Shown here piece by piece: positions 9,732 to 20,189 of a DNA stretch of 64,000 nucleotides. Made by a program: the position numbers and the translations under genes. A model generated the notes under the pieces. That model was not told where the DNA came from, searched no databases, and saw nothing but the letters and a program-made list of their open reading frames with translations. Within the stretch, counting starts at the first letter, position 1. The number at the start of each line of letters is the position of its first letter. This DNA is from Coccinella septempunctata (taxonomy: Eukaryota > Arthropoda > Insecta > Coleoptera > Coccinellidae). Location of the stretch: the NCBI RefSeq assembly GCF_907165205.1, contig NC_058195.1:22960936-23024935 (forward strand). The letters are read 5' to 3'.

Positions 9732-10993
9732 CTTCTTCGGAAAAATTCATAACATTTTCTTCAGAATGTTCGGGTTCGTAAGATTCAGCTTCATGATCGA
9801 TTACATCATCGGGTTTGAATTGTACGTTGAATAATTGTTTTTCTGGGAATTTCGATTTTCTGGTAGAAATCGACATAGGCGTCGGTTGTATTTCTGGTCG
9901 AAATTGACATTGGTGTCGGTTCTGGATTCGATTTATAGATACTTGACCCTGGTTTAGTACCAAAAACTTCTTGATTTGTGAAAAATTTCTGATTATTTCT
10001 CAAAGATTGATTATTTGGAAAAACAATGTTTGGTAAGTTTTGATTAGAGTTGCTATTGGAAAATCTTGTTGGTAAATTTTGATTGAAAGCGTTATTGAAA
10101 AATCTTGTTGGTAAATTTTGATTGAAACTGTTATTAGAAAATCTAGGTAAATGATCATTATAATTTTGATTCTGTTTGAAATGAGGTTGTGCCAAAGGCT
10201 TCTTGGTTTCTTGGGATTTACGAAGAAATTCGGAATATTCCCATTCTTGTTTCCTGTTGTCATAAAATTTACATTTATTGATGCATTCTTCTAAGCTCTT
10301 CAACTCGAAATTGCTTATATAGGATCTATAAGGTTCGAGTAATCCTGCTTGGAATGTTTTTAGTGACAATTTCTCTGCTTCGCATTTTTTATAAGTTAAT
10401 AGATTTTGGTCTTGTATATTCAAAGAGAGGTGTTGTAAGAGATCACTCAGAGTTTTTGAAATTCGGCAATAATAATCTAAATAATTTTCGTGTCTTTTTT
10501 GGACGCATTGTGAAACCGCAGCAATTAATAGTTCTTCGTTCCTTTGATCTCCGTATCTCTGAAGGAGAGCACGTCTGATCGAAGGCCAATCCGTCGCATT
10601 TTGGAAAGAGATGAAGTCTCGTGCTTCATTTAAGATTTTCGAACGGATCGAAAAATTCAAGCAAAATTCGAGATCGGTTGTTAGTCTGCCACGTAAATGT
10701 AAGACTAAATTATCTACCTCGTTTATGAAAATTGATAAATTTTTACCCGGTGAAAATTCTGGAATAGAATTAAGTAATAATTGGATGTCTTGTCTAGACA
10801 TAGGGTCGGCTACTGTTGGGAGTGTTGGGGTGTTAGAAGAGTTTTGATTCATTTCGTTATTGAAATTTCTAATAGGATACGGCCGAAATCGATTATTCCT
10901 AAGTAAGCGTTCTTGAATATTATGAGAATTCAAAGATTCTAAAATTTTTGGCTCTTCAGCAATTATCTCTAATTGATGAGATGAATCTGTCAT
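9664..10993 (-). pseudogene. gag: Errantivirus gag, C-terminus frameshifted by a 34-bp duplication
   Basis: The frame starts at an ATG at 10993 and runs 395 codons to 9806. It shows the helical capsid-like organisation of errantivirus Gag, with an asparagine- and glutamine-rich C-terminal half in which the segment around QNLPTRF recurs three times. No zinc knuckle is visible, which is normal for this group. At 9857-9890 and 9891-9924 a 34-bp segment is imperfectly repeated; 34 is not a multiple of three. Past it, an acidic continuation ending at 9664 is open in another frame and overlaps the start of pol. Either the duplication shortened Gag or the shift is part of normal expression; the first seems likelier. 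Confidence 0.75.
9857..9924. repeat. 34-bp imperfect direct repeat in gag
   Basis: Units 9857-9890 and 9891-9924 both start TTTCTGGT and share about three quarters of their bases. Both encode the same PTPMSISTR segment, but in two different frames. Confidence 0.75.
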
Positions 10994-11222
10994 CGAAATA
11001 AAGAATACTGGTGATATAGGAAATGTGGTGGAAAATAGGACTTACACCAAGATTTGCATCCTAGGGTGGAACGTCCTTCCTTCTGGTCGAAGTGGGTTGG
11101 TGAAGTTTGGAATTTCGCACTAAGAGTTAAAACTCAACGGGGTTCCTCGAACAGTTTATGTTCACTAGTGGAAACTATTTTCAGTTAGTTCGTTTCTTGA
11201 AAAAACCGAAAACCGTTGCGAA
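10994..11222 (-). other. Errantivirus 5' leader
   Basis: About 230 bp between the primer binding site and the gag ATG, without a long open frame. It is expected to hold the packaging signal and the env splice donor; neither could be identified by eye. Confidence 0.5.
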
Positions 11223-11240
11223 ATCCTGTTCGCAGCGCCA
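11223..11240 (-). other. Primer binding site, tRNA-Ser type
   Basis: The minus strand directly after the 5' LTR reads TGGCGCTGCGAACAGGAT. From memory of insect tRNA-Ser sequences its complement resembles the 3' end of a serine tRNA, the primer used by 17.6/297-type errantiviruses. The first T may belong to the LTR. Confidence 0.75.
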
Positions 11241-11520
11241 ATTATGATTTTCGATCCGCAAACTCTGTTTTTAAAAAGAATTTTATTCTTTCAATTATAA
11301 ATCACAATTTTGAAAAACTAAATGACTTTATAATTGGACAGAGCGGAAAGGAGTTACAAACAGAATGAATTCTAAAATGGAACTAACTAGAATGTGTCTC
11401 TTTTCACATGGAAACCTTGGATTCTGGAAGAATCCGAGTCATCACTTTCTTCTCGCACTAACACTTTCCGCGAAGACGAAGCTGGCGTCAGCGTTCCAGT
11501 ACGAGGAGCATCTCGTAATA
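11240..11520 (-). repeat. 5' LTR of the errantivirus
   Basis: 281-bp partner of 4158-4438, followed by the ATAT duplication at 11521-11524. The promoter should lie here, but I see no clear TATA box on the minus strand; related elements use an initiator-type promoter. Confidence 0.88.
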
Positions 11521-11524
11521 ATAT

Positions 11525-12210
11525 ATATCATCTTGCGTACATGTTCTTTTTATAAATATGTGGTCTAGGCAGCTCTTACTGCTAGGGCGTGTAGGTTTAT
11601 TTATGACTGATATAAAACCTGTTGAATACATGATATTCTTATAGTCTTCCACAAAATTTTCTTGGGACATAAGGTTAATATTTATATCTCCTATGAGTAT
11701 ATGCTGTTTTGCATTTATTTGTCCTAGATATCTACTGAGATTCAAATTGAACGTATGTACGCATGTTTTTGGAGACCTATATATCGCTGTTAATTTAATA
11801 TTCTCCTTATTTGAACATTCAATATCTATATCCATGCATTTAATTTCCCCTAGCTCAATTATTTTATAGTGGAAAGATATACCATGCTTCACATATACCA
11901 AGACACCATCGTTTTGGTTGTAATCGCCTTCATTGTAGGCCATGCTATAACCAACAATTCCATACATATTTATATTTTGTATCTGGAAAGTCTCAGTGAG
12001 GACAATGATATCAAAAGTAGTCTGAACAGACTCCAGAAACAAAACAAATTCATCATAATTTGCTGAGATACTTCTTACATTCATATGAAATATACTGAGA
12101 CTTTCCATGAAGCTATAATCTTTAATATGTTCTAAGTGAGTTATTATTTTTGTATCATACGCAAGGCTGTCGTAATCCTTAATGAAACGATTCATGATGA
12201 AAACCCACAA
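11525..12210 (-). pseudogene. LINE-A apurinic-type endonuclease domain
   Basis: About 229 codons with the signature order of APE endonucleases in CR1/jockey-group LINEs: MNVRSISANYDEF at the start, IIVLTETF, YRSP, HILIGDININL, and SCLDHIF near the end. Active-site N, E, D/N and D positions look intact. The frame runs into errantivirus LTR sequence at 11521, which truncates it. It belongs with the RT half at 2903-4099. Upstream of 12210 I see no separate ORF1; this copy may be 5' truncated or the ORF1 lost. Confidence 0.8.
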
Positions 12211-12379
12211 ATGTGCAATTGTGTCGAAGTGAAAATAAACTATTTTTTTAATATATACATATTTGTATTAATTACTTATATATTGTATCGTCTATTTAGA
12301 GGAGTTATATTGATATATATTGGGATAAAGACATAGGTGTATGATAAATTATTTTCAATTAATTATCTTTTTCTGTAAA
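11525..12379 (-). mobile_element. LINE-A, 5' part
   Basis: The 5' half of the LINE-A copy whose 3' half is at 1605-4153. It contains the endonuclease and about 170 bp of AT-rich sequence upstream. It ends where the family X fragment begins (GGGGTGTAAGG at 12380). Confidence 0.7.
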
Positions 12380-13290
12380 GGGGTGTAAGGGGGAAGGATG
12401 CGTTTTATAGCCTCTCCTCTCAAATGCCAACCTCACCTACTCGCGGTGCACCCTGTTCTTACGAACGAGGCTCTGGCGACCGAACATGAGCGGTATAACT
12501 CTGTTTCCCACAATTACGTAGCCTAAACATTGGCTTGAGCAGGAAATGGCTCTCTGCGTTGCTCAAATTACGTCTCAGACCTTGTCGTCTCAGGTTACCT
12601 GTGCCACAAGATAATCTAGTCGTAGCCGCAACCAAAGTTGCACTGACAGCGTTACCAGTGCAGCTTTTGAACACCTTCTAACGCAGCTCCTACAAAAAGA
12701 TGGATCAGTCGAACAGGACAAAATTCGTATCCGGAGGTAAAATACCCTCCCATTCGGATCTCCGGGGGAGGGTGTCTCGCTCAGACACAATCATCGAACA
12801 AACACCAATGAAAAGCACATAGCTTTTGCAGCATGGAACGTCAGAACCTTGCTAGACAACCCCAAGGCCGACCGACCAGAGAGGCGTACTGCCCTAATCG
12901 ATAAGGAACTGCAACGAACATCCATTGCAATAGTTGCTTTAAGCGAAACACGCTTTTCGGACGAAGGTAGCTTGGTAGAACAAGCGTATACATTTTTCTG
13001 GAAAGGCTTGCCGGAAGGCTAAATCAGACAACATGGCGTAGGCTTTGCCATTAGAAACGACCTGGCCTTCAAACTTACCGAAAATCCAGTTGGTATCTCA
13101 GAACGTTTAATGACCCTACGTTTTCCTGCAGCGAATAACACGTTTGTGAACATCATTGCAGTATACGCACCCACTTTGAACTCCTCTGACAACTTAAAGG
13201 ACACTTTTTACGAAACACTCGTTGCTACATTAAGTAAAATCCCAAAACGGGAACGAATAATTCTCCTTGGAGACTTCAACGCTAGAGTGG
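12380..13290 (+). mobile_element. Family X LINE, 5' fragment
   Basis: Starts with GGGGTGTAAGGG, the same 5' end seen at 53597 (plus) and 59458 (minus). It comprises about 320 bp of 5' UTR and the first part of the endonuclease frame, and stops abruptly at 13290 where R4B begins. Three copies with a common 5' start argue for a true 5' end rather than random truncation. Confidence 0.8.
12700..13290 (+). pseudogene. Family X APE endonuclease, broken N-terminal part
   Basis: The ATG at 12700 matches the start used in the 53.9-kb copy (MDQSNRTKFVSG). The frame breaks near 12770 by a small insertion. It resumes with AWNVRTLLDNPKADRPERR, ALSETRFSDEGSLVEQ, a TAA near 13021 in WKGLPEG, and ends with ILLGDFNARV at the junction. 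The motifs (N, E, Y-A-P, GDFN) are those of APE endonucleases. The SDH-containing C-terminal part and all of the RT are missing. Confidence 0.8.
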
Positions 13291-16200
13291 ACAGAGGTCA
13301 TGATCAAGAACATCAAGACTAGAAAACTTCTTGCACCAGATGAACTAGAAGCCTTGAAGGCGGACGCAATTAGAAAATCGCCAAAGAAGAAGCTAGACGG
13401 GATCAGGAGAAGCATTCACAGAAGAAGCATGCAACCACAAACTAGACATGTGAGCGATGAAGACCCTGGAGCACTACGGCCACAGGAGCCGGAAACGGAG
13501 ACGCCAACCCGCGAAGTTATGCAGCTCTTGGACGAAGAGGGGAGAAAATGGGAGGGTGTGGAGTTCATGAATAGGCCGAGAATCAGAAAATTACAACAAA
13601 ACAAGCACACCAAGACCACAATCACAACAATAAACGAGGCCCTCGAGACAGTAATTACCAACTCAAAAACATTCGAAGAACTTTGCCATAAAGTATATTG
13701 TGCCGCCATAATTGCTAATACTATTGAGCAGACACCTTCGCCACCACCAACCCTAGGGAAAAGTGAGCAGCGTACACCACCTTGGAAAGTACGAATCGAA
13801 AGAAAAATAACTGCATTTCGAAGAGAAATAGGCGTCCTCCATACTTATCTGGTAAACCGAAAACTCAGCAAGAGGGTCGAGAGGAAAGTGCATCTATATG
13901 CCCGAAAACGAAAGATAAAAAAAGACGCTCAATACCAACAACACTTGAGGACACACATGGAGACACTTAAGCAAAAGATCGCTGCGCTGGGCAATAGATT
14001 ACGAAGATACAACAAAAGAACGCAAAAGTATCAAGAAAATAACCTGTATAAGAGCAATCAGCGGGAATTCTTCAGACGACTGGCTGAGGGAGGAAGTGAA
14101 CAACAAACAACTCTACCAGATAAGCGCGAGATGGAAGAATACTGGCCGAATATCTGGACCCAAGAAACGCAGCACAACACAGAGGCAACATGGATCGAGG
14201 CGGAGAGAAAAGCATACCACACTCTGGCAGAAATGCCTGAGATAACCATTGCTGAGGAAGACGTGAAGGCAACACTCAAAAGATGTAAGAACTGGGCAGC
14301 GGCAGGCGTAGACGGTATACACGGTTTCTGGTGGAAGTCACTAACATCGACTCACAAAGTGCTGGCTCGGCTGATACAGGAGGCAATAAAGGATCCAACA
14401 ACCGTACCTGATTATTTTACACTCGGCACGACGCTCATGATGCCTAAAAAGGGAAACCTGTCAGAACCGAAAAACTACAGACCGATCACCTGTCTGCCCG
14501 CAGTCTATAAGATACTCACTTCGACCATCGGCCACAAGATCAATACTCACATCAAAACTAACAAAATCATGTCTTGGGAGCAGAATGGATGTAAGAGGAA
14601 GGCCCGCGGAAGTAAGGAGCTATTGGTGATCGACAATACTATCACTAAACAGGCAAAGAAGAAGCTAAAGAACATCACAGTTGCTTGGATTGATTACCAG
14701 AAGGCGTTCGATTCTGTTCCGCACTCGTGGCTTCTTGAAATACTCAAGATTTATAAGGTCAACCCTAAGGTGATACATCTCCTGAAGTGCCTAATGTCAA
14801 CATGGCGCACATCGCTGACATGGAGCAATAAATCAGTATCCTATAGAACCTCAGAAATAAACATCAAAAGAGGCATATTTCAGGGGGATGGCCTAAGCCC
14901 GCCGTGGTTCTGCCTCGCACTGAACCTCCTTAGCAGTATGCTTAACAGATCTGCATACAGTTACTCGATGGACGCAAGGAACAGAATCAGTCACTTATTT
15001 TACATGGACGACCTCAAATTATTCACCAGAGGTAGGAAACAGCTGGAGGGGCAGTTAGAACTGGTTAGAAAGTTTAGCGAGGATATAGGGATGACATTTG
15101 GACTAGAAAAGTGTGGCGTGGTCGATGTGGAGGAAGAAAATGTAACGCTTTCCGATGGACGGACAATATCAACACTAGGAAAAGAAGACAGATACAAATA
15201 CCTGGGCGTGCAGCAAACGTTTGAAATAAGGCAGCCAGAAAACAAGAAAGAAACTGAGACCGAGGTAACGAACAGAGTAACCCGAAAAATGAATACACAG
15301 CTATCGGCAAAAAACAAGATAGAAGCCATCAACATCTGGGCGATCCCAGTATTTGCGTACACAGCTGGCGTAATCACCTGGTCTAAAACAGACCTAGAAA
15401 GACTCGACCGGAAGATCCGAGCTATCCTGACACGAAACGGAATGTTGCACCCGAACTCAGCAATAGAAAGACTGTACTTACCTCGTAAAGAAGGAGGCCG
15501 GGGCCTGGGCAGCCTGGAGGACATCTACCTGAAAGAAGAGAAAAAAATGAGAGAGTACTTCAGGAACGGATACTCACCTATCCAGCAGTGGGTGGCAGCA
15601 CAACGTTTCCCATCCACGCCTCCGGAGGAAGCAGGCACTCAAGAACCTGCTACAGAGGAGCCATCTGAGAGGAGGAAGCAAAGCTGGCAGGCAAAACCTC
15701 TGCACGGAAGGTTCTACGCCAGCTTGCACCAGTCTGAAGTGGACACGCTGAACTCTAACACCTACCTGTCTCAAGGATACCTATTCCCCCAAACGGAGGG
15801 TACATTCTTGGCAATACAAGACCAGGTTGTGCCAACACGGGTCTACACTAAGCTTATAATGAAGCAGCCAGTGGAATCTACAAAATGTAGACTCTGCGAC
15901 AAAGCCGAGGAGACGGTACAGCATTTGTCCTCGGGCTGCTCAACAATAGCCGGCACAAAATATCTATCCCGCCATGACAACATGGGGAAGGTTGTGCATC
16001 AGCTGATGTGCTTGGAGGAAGGCCTCTTACACCACTTTGTGCCACACCATATATACGCCCCTCAAACGGTTTTAGAGAACGACACCACAAAAATATACTG
16101 GGACATGACCATAATCACGGATCAAGGCGCCGAGCACAACAGACCGGACATGGTGGTATGGTCCAAGAAGAACAGAACAGCCATAATCATAGATTTCTCA

Positions 16201-16464
16201 GTCCCACTCGACCAAAACCTATCTAAGACCTACAGGGAAAAGATAACAAAGTATGAGCCGCTGGCAAGACAAATGAAGAGCATGTGGCACTTAGATAAAG
16301 TCGAGATAAAACCCTTAGTCATCAGCAGCAATGGGTTGGTCCACCGAAAAACGACAGAGCACCTCCTAGAAATGAAACTGCCCTCGAACACAATTCTATG
16401 GATGCAGAAGGCGGTTATACTGGGGACGGTCGGCATCATACGCCAGGCAATCTTCCCTCACTGA
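13291..16464 (+). CDS. R4B polyprotein: reverse transcriptase and RLE endonuclease, N-truncated
   Basis: About 1,057 codons without a stop. The frame as it stands borrows its first ATG (13267) from the upstream family X fragment. Order of parts: basic linker; RT with AAGVDGIHGFWWK, NYRPITCLPA, IDYQKAFDSVPHSWL, RGIFQGDGLSP, YMDD (15004-15015) and YLGVQQ; then the thumb; a zinc cluster C-x2-C-x8-H-x4-C (CRLCDKAEETVQHLSSGC, near 15888); HNRPD near 16138 and a downstream D in the nuclease fold; C-terminus IRQAIFPH. All catalytic residues I can check are present. The N-terminal DNA-binding region found in R4A copy 2 is absent, so this copy probably cannot target on its own. Confidence 0.85.
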   Translation, partial: TEVMIKNIKTRKLLAPDELEALKADAIRKSPKKKLDGIRRSIHRRSMQPQTRHVSDEDPGALRPQEPETETPTREVMQLLDEEGRKWEGVEFMNRPRIRKLQQNKHTKTTITTINEALETVITNSKTFEELCHKVYCAAIIANTIEQTPSPPPTLGKSEQRTPPWKVRIERKITAFRREIGVLHTYLVNRKLSKRVERKVHLYARKRKIKKDAQYQQHLRTHMETLKQKIAALGNRLRRYNKRTQKYQENNLYKSNQREFFRRLAEGGSEQQTTLPDKREMEEYWPNIWTQETQHNTEATWIEAERKAYHTLAEMPEITIAEEDVKATLKRCKNWAAAGVDGIHGFWWKSLTSTHKVLARLIQEAIKDPTTVPDYFTLGTTLMMPKKGNLSEPKNYRPITCLPAVYKILTSTIGHKINTHIKTNKIMSWEQNGCKRKARGSKELLVIDNTITKQAKKKLKNITVAWIDYQKAFDSVPHSWLLEILKIYKVNPKVIHLLKCLMSTWRTSLTWSNKSVSYRTSEINIKRGIFQGDGLSPPWFCLALNLLSSMLNRSAYSYSMDARNRISHLFYMDDLKLFTRGRKQLEGQLELVRKFSEDIGMTFGLEKCGVVDVEEENVTLSDGRTISTLGKEDRYKYLGVQQTFEIRQPENKKETETEVTNRVTRKMNTQLSAKNKIEAINIWAIPVFAYTAGVITWSKTDLERLDRKIRAILTRNGMLHPNSAIERLYLPRKEGGRGLGSLEDIYLKEEKKMREYFRNGYSPIQQWVAAQRFPSTPPEEAGTQEPATEEPSERRKQSWQAKPLHGRFYASLHQSEVDTLNSNTYLSQGYLFPQTEGTFLAIQDQVVPTRVYTKLIMKQPVESTKCRLCDKAEETVQHLSSGCSTIAGTKYLSRHDNMGKVVHQLMCLEEGLLHHFVPHHIYAPQTVLENDTTKIYWDMTIITDQGAEHNRPDMVVWSKKNRTAIIIDFSVPLDQNLSKTYREKITKYEPLARQMKSMWHLDKVEIKPLVISSNGLVHRKTTEHLLEMKLPSNTILWMQKAVILGTVGIIRQAIFPH

Positions 16465-16536
16465 CAATATGACTAGTCTTGGTCAACCGGCCCGAATAGT
16501 CATACATATCCCACGTTCGTGTGAAATCCAAAAAAA
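13291..16536 (+). mobile_element. R4-like LINE family R4B, plus-strand copy
   Basis: A 5'-truncated copy of a second RLE-type LINE, related to R4A at the protein level but clearly a different family. Its 5' edge falls within the family X endonuclease. Its 3' UTR is 72 bp and runs into a (TA)n tract. A second R4B 3' end faces it from the other side of that tract (16778-16972). This suggests (TA)n as the family's target, as TAA is for R4A. Confidence 0.85.
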
Positions 16537-16972
<436 letters not shown>

Positions 16973-17885
16973 CGTGTCATTATTTCTAATTTCTTATGTT
17001 TTGTATCTCATTTTTATTCTTTGTTATCTATTATTCCTCAACTATTCATCAAAACTTATAACGTAAACAGTATTATGGCCCACCCCAAAAAAATAGCCCG
17101 AAGCGGCCTTTGGCCCCAGTCCGGAATTTCGGTTGATTTCATTTTCAGCGTATTATTACGCAATCGAAACCTCGATAATTCCTTGAAATAAGTGTTTACC
17201 GAACCTTTAGGAACTTTCAGCTCTTTTGTACATTTTGCCCATTCTGTGGCTCTTCTTTTGTTTTATTTGTTTCGAGCCACATAGGTTATACCTCGGCTTT
17301 TGTATACTAAATAAGTAAATAAATAAATAAAATTTCTGCATTGTCAGCATTTTTAGTCTATTAATGTACTTATGATCTTCAGTTTCGTGGGGGAAAATAC
17401 CATTTACCGCAATTCGAAAAGTAACTATTATTACTGTATGGCTATGGCAAGCCCTACTCTGCTAATCAAATAGGATGTAAATTTTCCTTAGCTGAAATAT
17501 TGCGTCTTCTTTCGAAAGTAAATATAATGAGAAGTGCATTTCTGAAAGTAATAAAACACCATTTCGGTCTTTTTCACGGAAGCTTCAAAATATAAAGGAG
17601 TATAATGCGAGGCACAACATCTGGGTATCCGATAGAAGAATACCGACACCAGTATTTACTTAGCTCAATAAGGAACGATAATTTTACGACAGCAATAAAC
17701 GGTGAAAGATATCTAGTATCTGTAGAGAAGGGATGAGCGAAAAATATCGATATATTGAAATTTGGATTTTTTTTTTAAATAATCAATAAATTCCGACGAT
17801 ATTTTTGATTTCGATACATTCCTGAGAAGTATTTTATATTATTTTGAGAATATTTTTCATCACAGTCAAAATACGAACAAACCTT
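16973..17885. other. Intergenic sequence with a LINE-like (TAAA)n tail
   Basis: No gene seen. At 17309-17332 a short ATAA/TAAA repeat follows a non-coding stretch (17090-17308). It resembles the 3' tail of a 5'-truncated LINE, but no coding remnant is present. The rest (17340-17885) is AT-rich and featureless. Confidence 0.5.
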
Positions 17886-18013
17886 GTAGGTTTGTTCGTA
17901 GAGCGGTTTACAACGGTTGTGAACTGTACAGAGCAAGCGAATTCAATTTTAGGGTAGCGAAAATCCATTTGCGCTCGTTCTGTACAGTTCACAACCGTTG
18001 TGAACAAGCCTAC
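17886..18013. mobile_element. Small hairpin element (MITE-like), 128 bp
   Basis: Inverted arms: 17911-17939 pairs with 17972-18000 (core CAACGGTTGTGAACTGTACA), and the outer ends GTAGG...TTGTTC and GAACAAGCCTAC also pair. The short spacer is unrelated. Size and structure fit a non-autonomous DNA element; no target duplication is evident. Confidence 0.6.
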
Positions 18014-19148
18014 TGGCAATAAAGCTTTGAATTCTCCTTTTCAGTGGGAGAAAATATCGGGGCAATTGAAATTGATTGAACAAGTGGAAAGTATGCGGAT
18101 ACACTATTACCAATGTTTGCGGCAGTACTGTCTGTAAAAGTGTGCTCCTGTTCCGGTAAATGTCGCACCCTTATTTTCTTATTGAGCATAAATGAAAACA
18201 AAAAATCCACAGAAATGTGGACTAAGGACTAAATTAATATCTTTTTATGTAGAAAAAATAGATACTAATGGAAAAGTTATTTGTATTCACATGTAGATAT
18301 AGAAAACGCATAAAAACTTGTTGATATATATTTCAGGATACATTCTTGAAACTTGAAAAAAAAGACATTTTTCGATACCATGGAATAATATATATTTCAC
18401 TGTACAGAAATAGTCAGTCTTCTGTTCTATATTTGGCTAACAGAGCCTTCGATTTGTACCTGCGTTATAGTTGCTTTGACAGTTCGGATAACTATTATAA
18501 CCCCCTCTAGATGAGTAAAAGTAAATTGCCCGCTTGAATATGTTTCCTTCATTACTACCAAATAATTCAGTTTACCTCCACCCACCTAAATATTTGTTTT
18601 TGGGTGATAACGAATAAATCATTACTTCATAAGGTATGTTTATGAAGAGCTGTAATTCAGTTCACCTAGAAATAAAAACAAACAACTTTCATTTATGTTG
18701 AAATTGGATGCTATACGGGTTCTAGAGTATCTAGAGTATCATCCAAAATATAGAAGTTTTTCATCAAAAAAATCAATATTCTGATAATCGTAAGTCTGAC
18801 TACAAATGCCAAAATTTTCAAAACAATCATTCGTTGTCTGTTTCCATTGTTATGATTCAATTTATATTAATAATTTATATTTATATTATATATTATCATC
18901 ATGATTCTCCCAAGATACCGAAATGCCCCCCAGAAAATCTGTGAGCCTTGTTGTTGTGTCTTTACGTCAAATTAGACTGTTAATTTTAACACAACAATTA
19001 TGTTTGTCCGTACTTTGTCGACTAGAAAATTTCTTATCTATCCGGGATCGACCACACAGCCAAGGGTAAGGTAGTGAATACTTTCATTTAAAATTGTTTA
19101 TTTCAATAAATACAACATTTTAGTATACAATGATATAATAAATGAAAA
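18014..19148. other. AT-rich sequence without a visible gene
   Basis: I found no open frame with recognisable content and no repeat. It lies downstream of the dynein exon, so its right end holds that gene's 3' flank. Confidence 0.5.
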
Positions 19149-19154
19149 TTTATT
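19149..19154 (-). promoter_or_regulatory. Polyadenylation signal of the dynein gene
   Basis: AATAAA on the minus strand, 14 bases after the stop codon at 19168-19170. A second AATAAA lies about 50 bases further on (near 19098). Confidence 0.6.
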
Positions 19155-19167
19155 CGAGTCATACCAC

Positions 19168-19464
19168 TTAATCATTGAGTTGACAAAGACATGCTACCCC
19201 TCGATTAATCCAGTGATTTTGTGGCTTATCTGAGTCGAATGTTGTGTACATGACGAAATTAGTCGAATGACCAGTAGTGGATAAAACTCCTCTTCTGGCT
19301 GTTGTTTTATAAACCGGACAATCGTAGTGAGGTGGAGGATCATATTCTGCTTTCACTGCGGGTTTCATCCACATTATCGGGACGACATCGAATAAAATTT
19401 TTGGGAACGATTCGTTCAACTTCTTCAAAAATCTATCCCAACGAGCACCTTCCAAGAACAATCC
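19168..19464 (-). CDS. Axonemal dynein heavy chain, terminal exon
   Basis: 99 in-frame codons ending in TAA encode the extreme C-terminus of a dynein heavy chain: GLFLEGARWDR at the start, CPVYKTTARRGVLSTTGHSTNFV in the middle and HWINRGVACLCQLND at the end. This block is among the most conserved in axonemal (ciliary/flagellar) dynein heavy chains, and it resembles the DNAH3/7/12 group more than cytoplasmic dynein. The exon opens after a good acceptor (TTTTTTCTTATCAG, ending at 19465) in phase 0. No stop or frameshift is present, unlike nearly all neighbours. The preceding exon was not found in the rest of the window, so the last intron extends at least to 64000 or the exon is detached. It is the only clear host gene here; its product would drive axoneme bending, in insects mostly in sperm and chordotonal cilia. 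Confidence 0.92.
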   Translation of the reverse strand, partial: GLFLEGARWDRFLKKLNESFPKILFDVVPIMWMKPAVKAEYDPPPHYDCPVYKTTARRGVLSTTGHSTNFVMYTTFDSDKPQNHWINRGVACLCQLND

Positions 19465-19600
19465 CTGATAAGAAAAAATAATGTTAGTCAGATTTAATGG
19501 TCATTTGTGAAAAATTCTGATACGAGGGAAAAAAATTATTATTTATTTGCCTGAATTCACAAAGCTTTCTCTGGAAATCAACTCTTGGATGGACGGATAC

Positions 19601-19864
19601 AATTGAGGGGTTCAGAGCTGAAGTGAACCAAGTCCATTCAGCCTAGTTTTGAGATGAATGGCTTAGAAGTTGTTTATCACCCATTAATTCAAAAGTGACT
19701 TCTTTAGATTTTAAAAGGTTAGAATGTAAGCATATGCTCACATAAGAATAATAATAAATAAAGAAGATACTTTTGAAATAATTGGTGATAAGCAACTTCT
19801 GAGCCATTCATCTCAAAACTAGACTGAATGGACTTGGTTCACTTCAGCTCTGAGCCCCTCAATT
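19601..19864. mobile_element. MITE with 72-bp inverted repeats, in the dynein intron
   Basis: A 264-bp element. Left arm from 19601 (AATTGAGGGGTTCAGAGCTG) and right arm ending at 19864 pair over about 72 bp with few mismatches. The ends share AATT, which may be the target duplication. The internal 120 bp has no coding content. It sits 136 bp upstream of the dynein exon. Confidence 0.8.
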
Positions 19865-19914
19865 ATTTTCAAACGATAACTCAATAATGAGAATTCCGAA
19901 CAGAATATAATATT

Positions 19915-20185
19915 AGGAGTACAAAATGAGAGACCCATTACGCAGCTATCTGTGCTGGGAAAGCTTTACAAAAAAATAATTGAATCAAAGATGGAAAAAT
20001 TTCTTACTCATCCTTTGACTATTTAAGTATCTAACGTCCCAACACACAGAACGCCGAATTGAAAAACTATAAAACTGCAGCTATCAGTCTCGATATTGAT
20101 AAAGCTTTTGACAGCATTTGGCATTAGGGATTAATCGATAAATTACACCTAGTAAATTTACCCCCTTACTTAATGTTATAACTGA
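19915..20185 (+). pseudogene. Decayed LINE reverse transcriptase fragment
   Basis: Translation shows RPITQLSVLGKLYKKIIESKMEKFL and, after stops and a frame change, ISLDIDKAFDSIWH, the RT motif-A region of jockey-like LINEs. The fragment is short with several stops, so it is an old relic. Confidence 0.6.
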
Positions 20186-20189
20186 TAAG

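Larger units (their letters stand above)
4158..11520 (-). mobile_element. Errantivirus-type Ty3/gypsy element with env, nearly intact
   Basis: A complete 7.36-kb LTR element on the minus strand: 5' LTR at 11240-11520, primer binding site, gag, pol, env, polypurine tract, 3' LTR at 4158-4438, flanked by ATAT. The two LTRs match at every position I compared except one (G at 4422 against A at 11505), so insertion was recent. The gene order and the env with a furin-like site and transmembrane segment place it among insect endogenous retroviruses (errantiviruses). Two lesions are visible: an in-frame stop inside integrase (6888-6890) and a 34-bp imperfect duplication near the gag end (9857-9924). 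Confidence 0.92.

Noticed and set aside
13291..16464. R4B or R4A as R2 elements in ribosomal DNA
   Set aside because: No 28S rRNA sequence flanks any copy; the flanks are TA or TAA repeats or other TEs.
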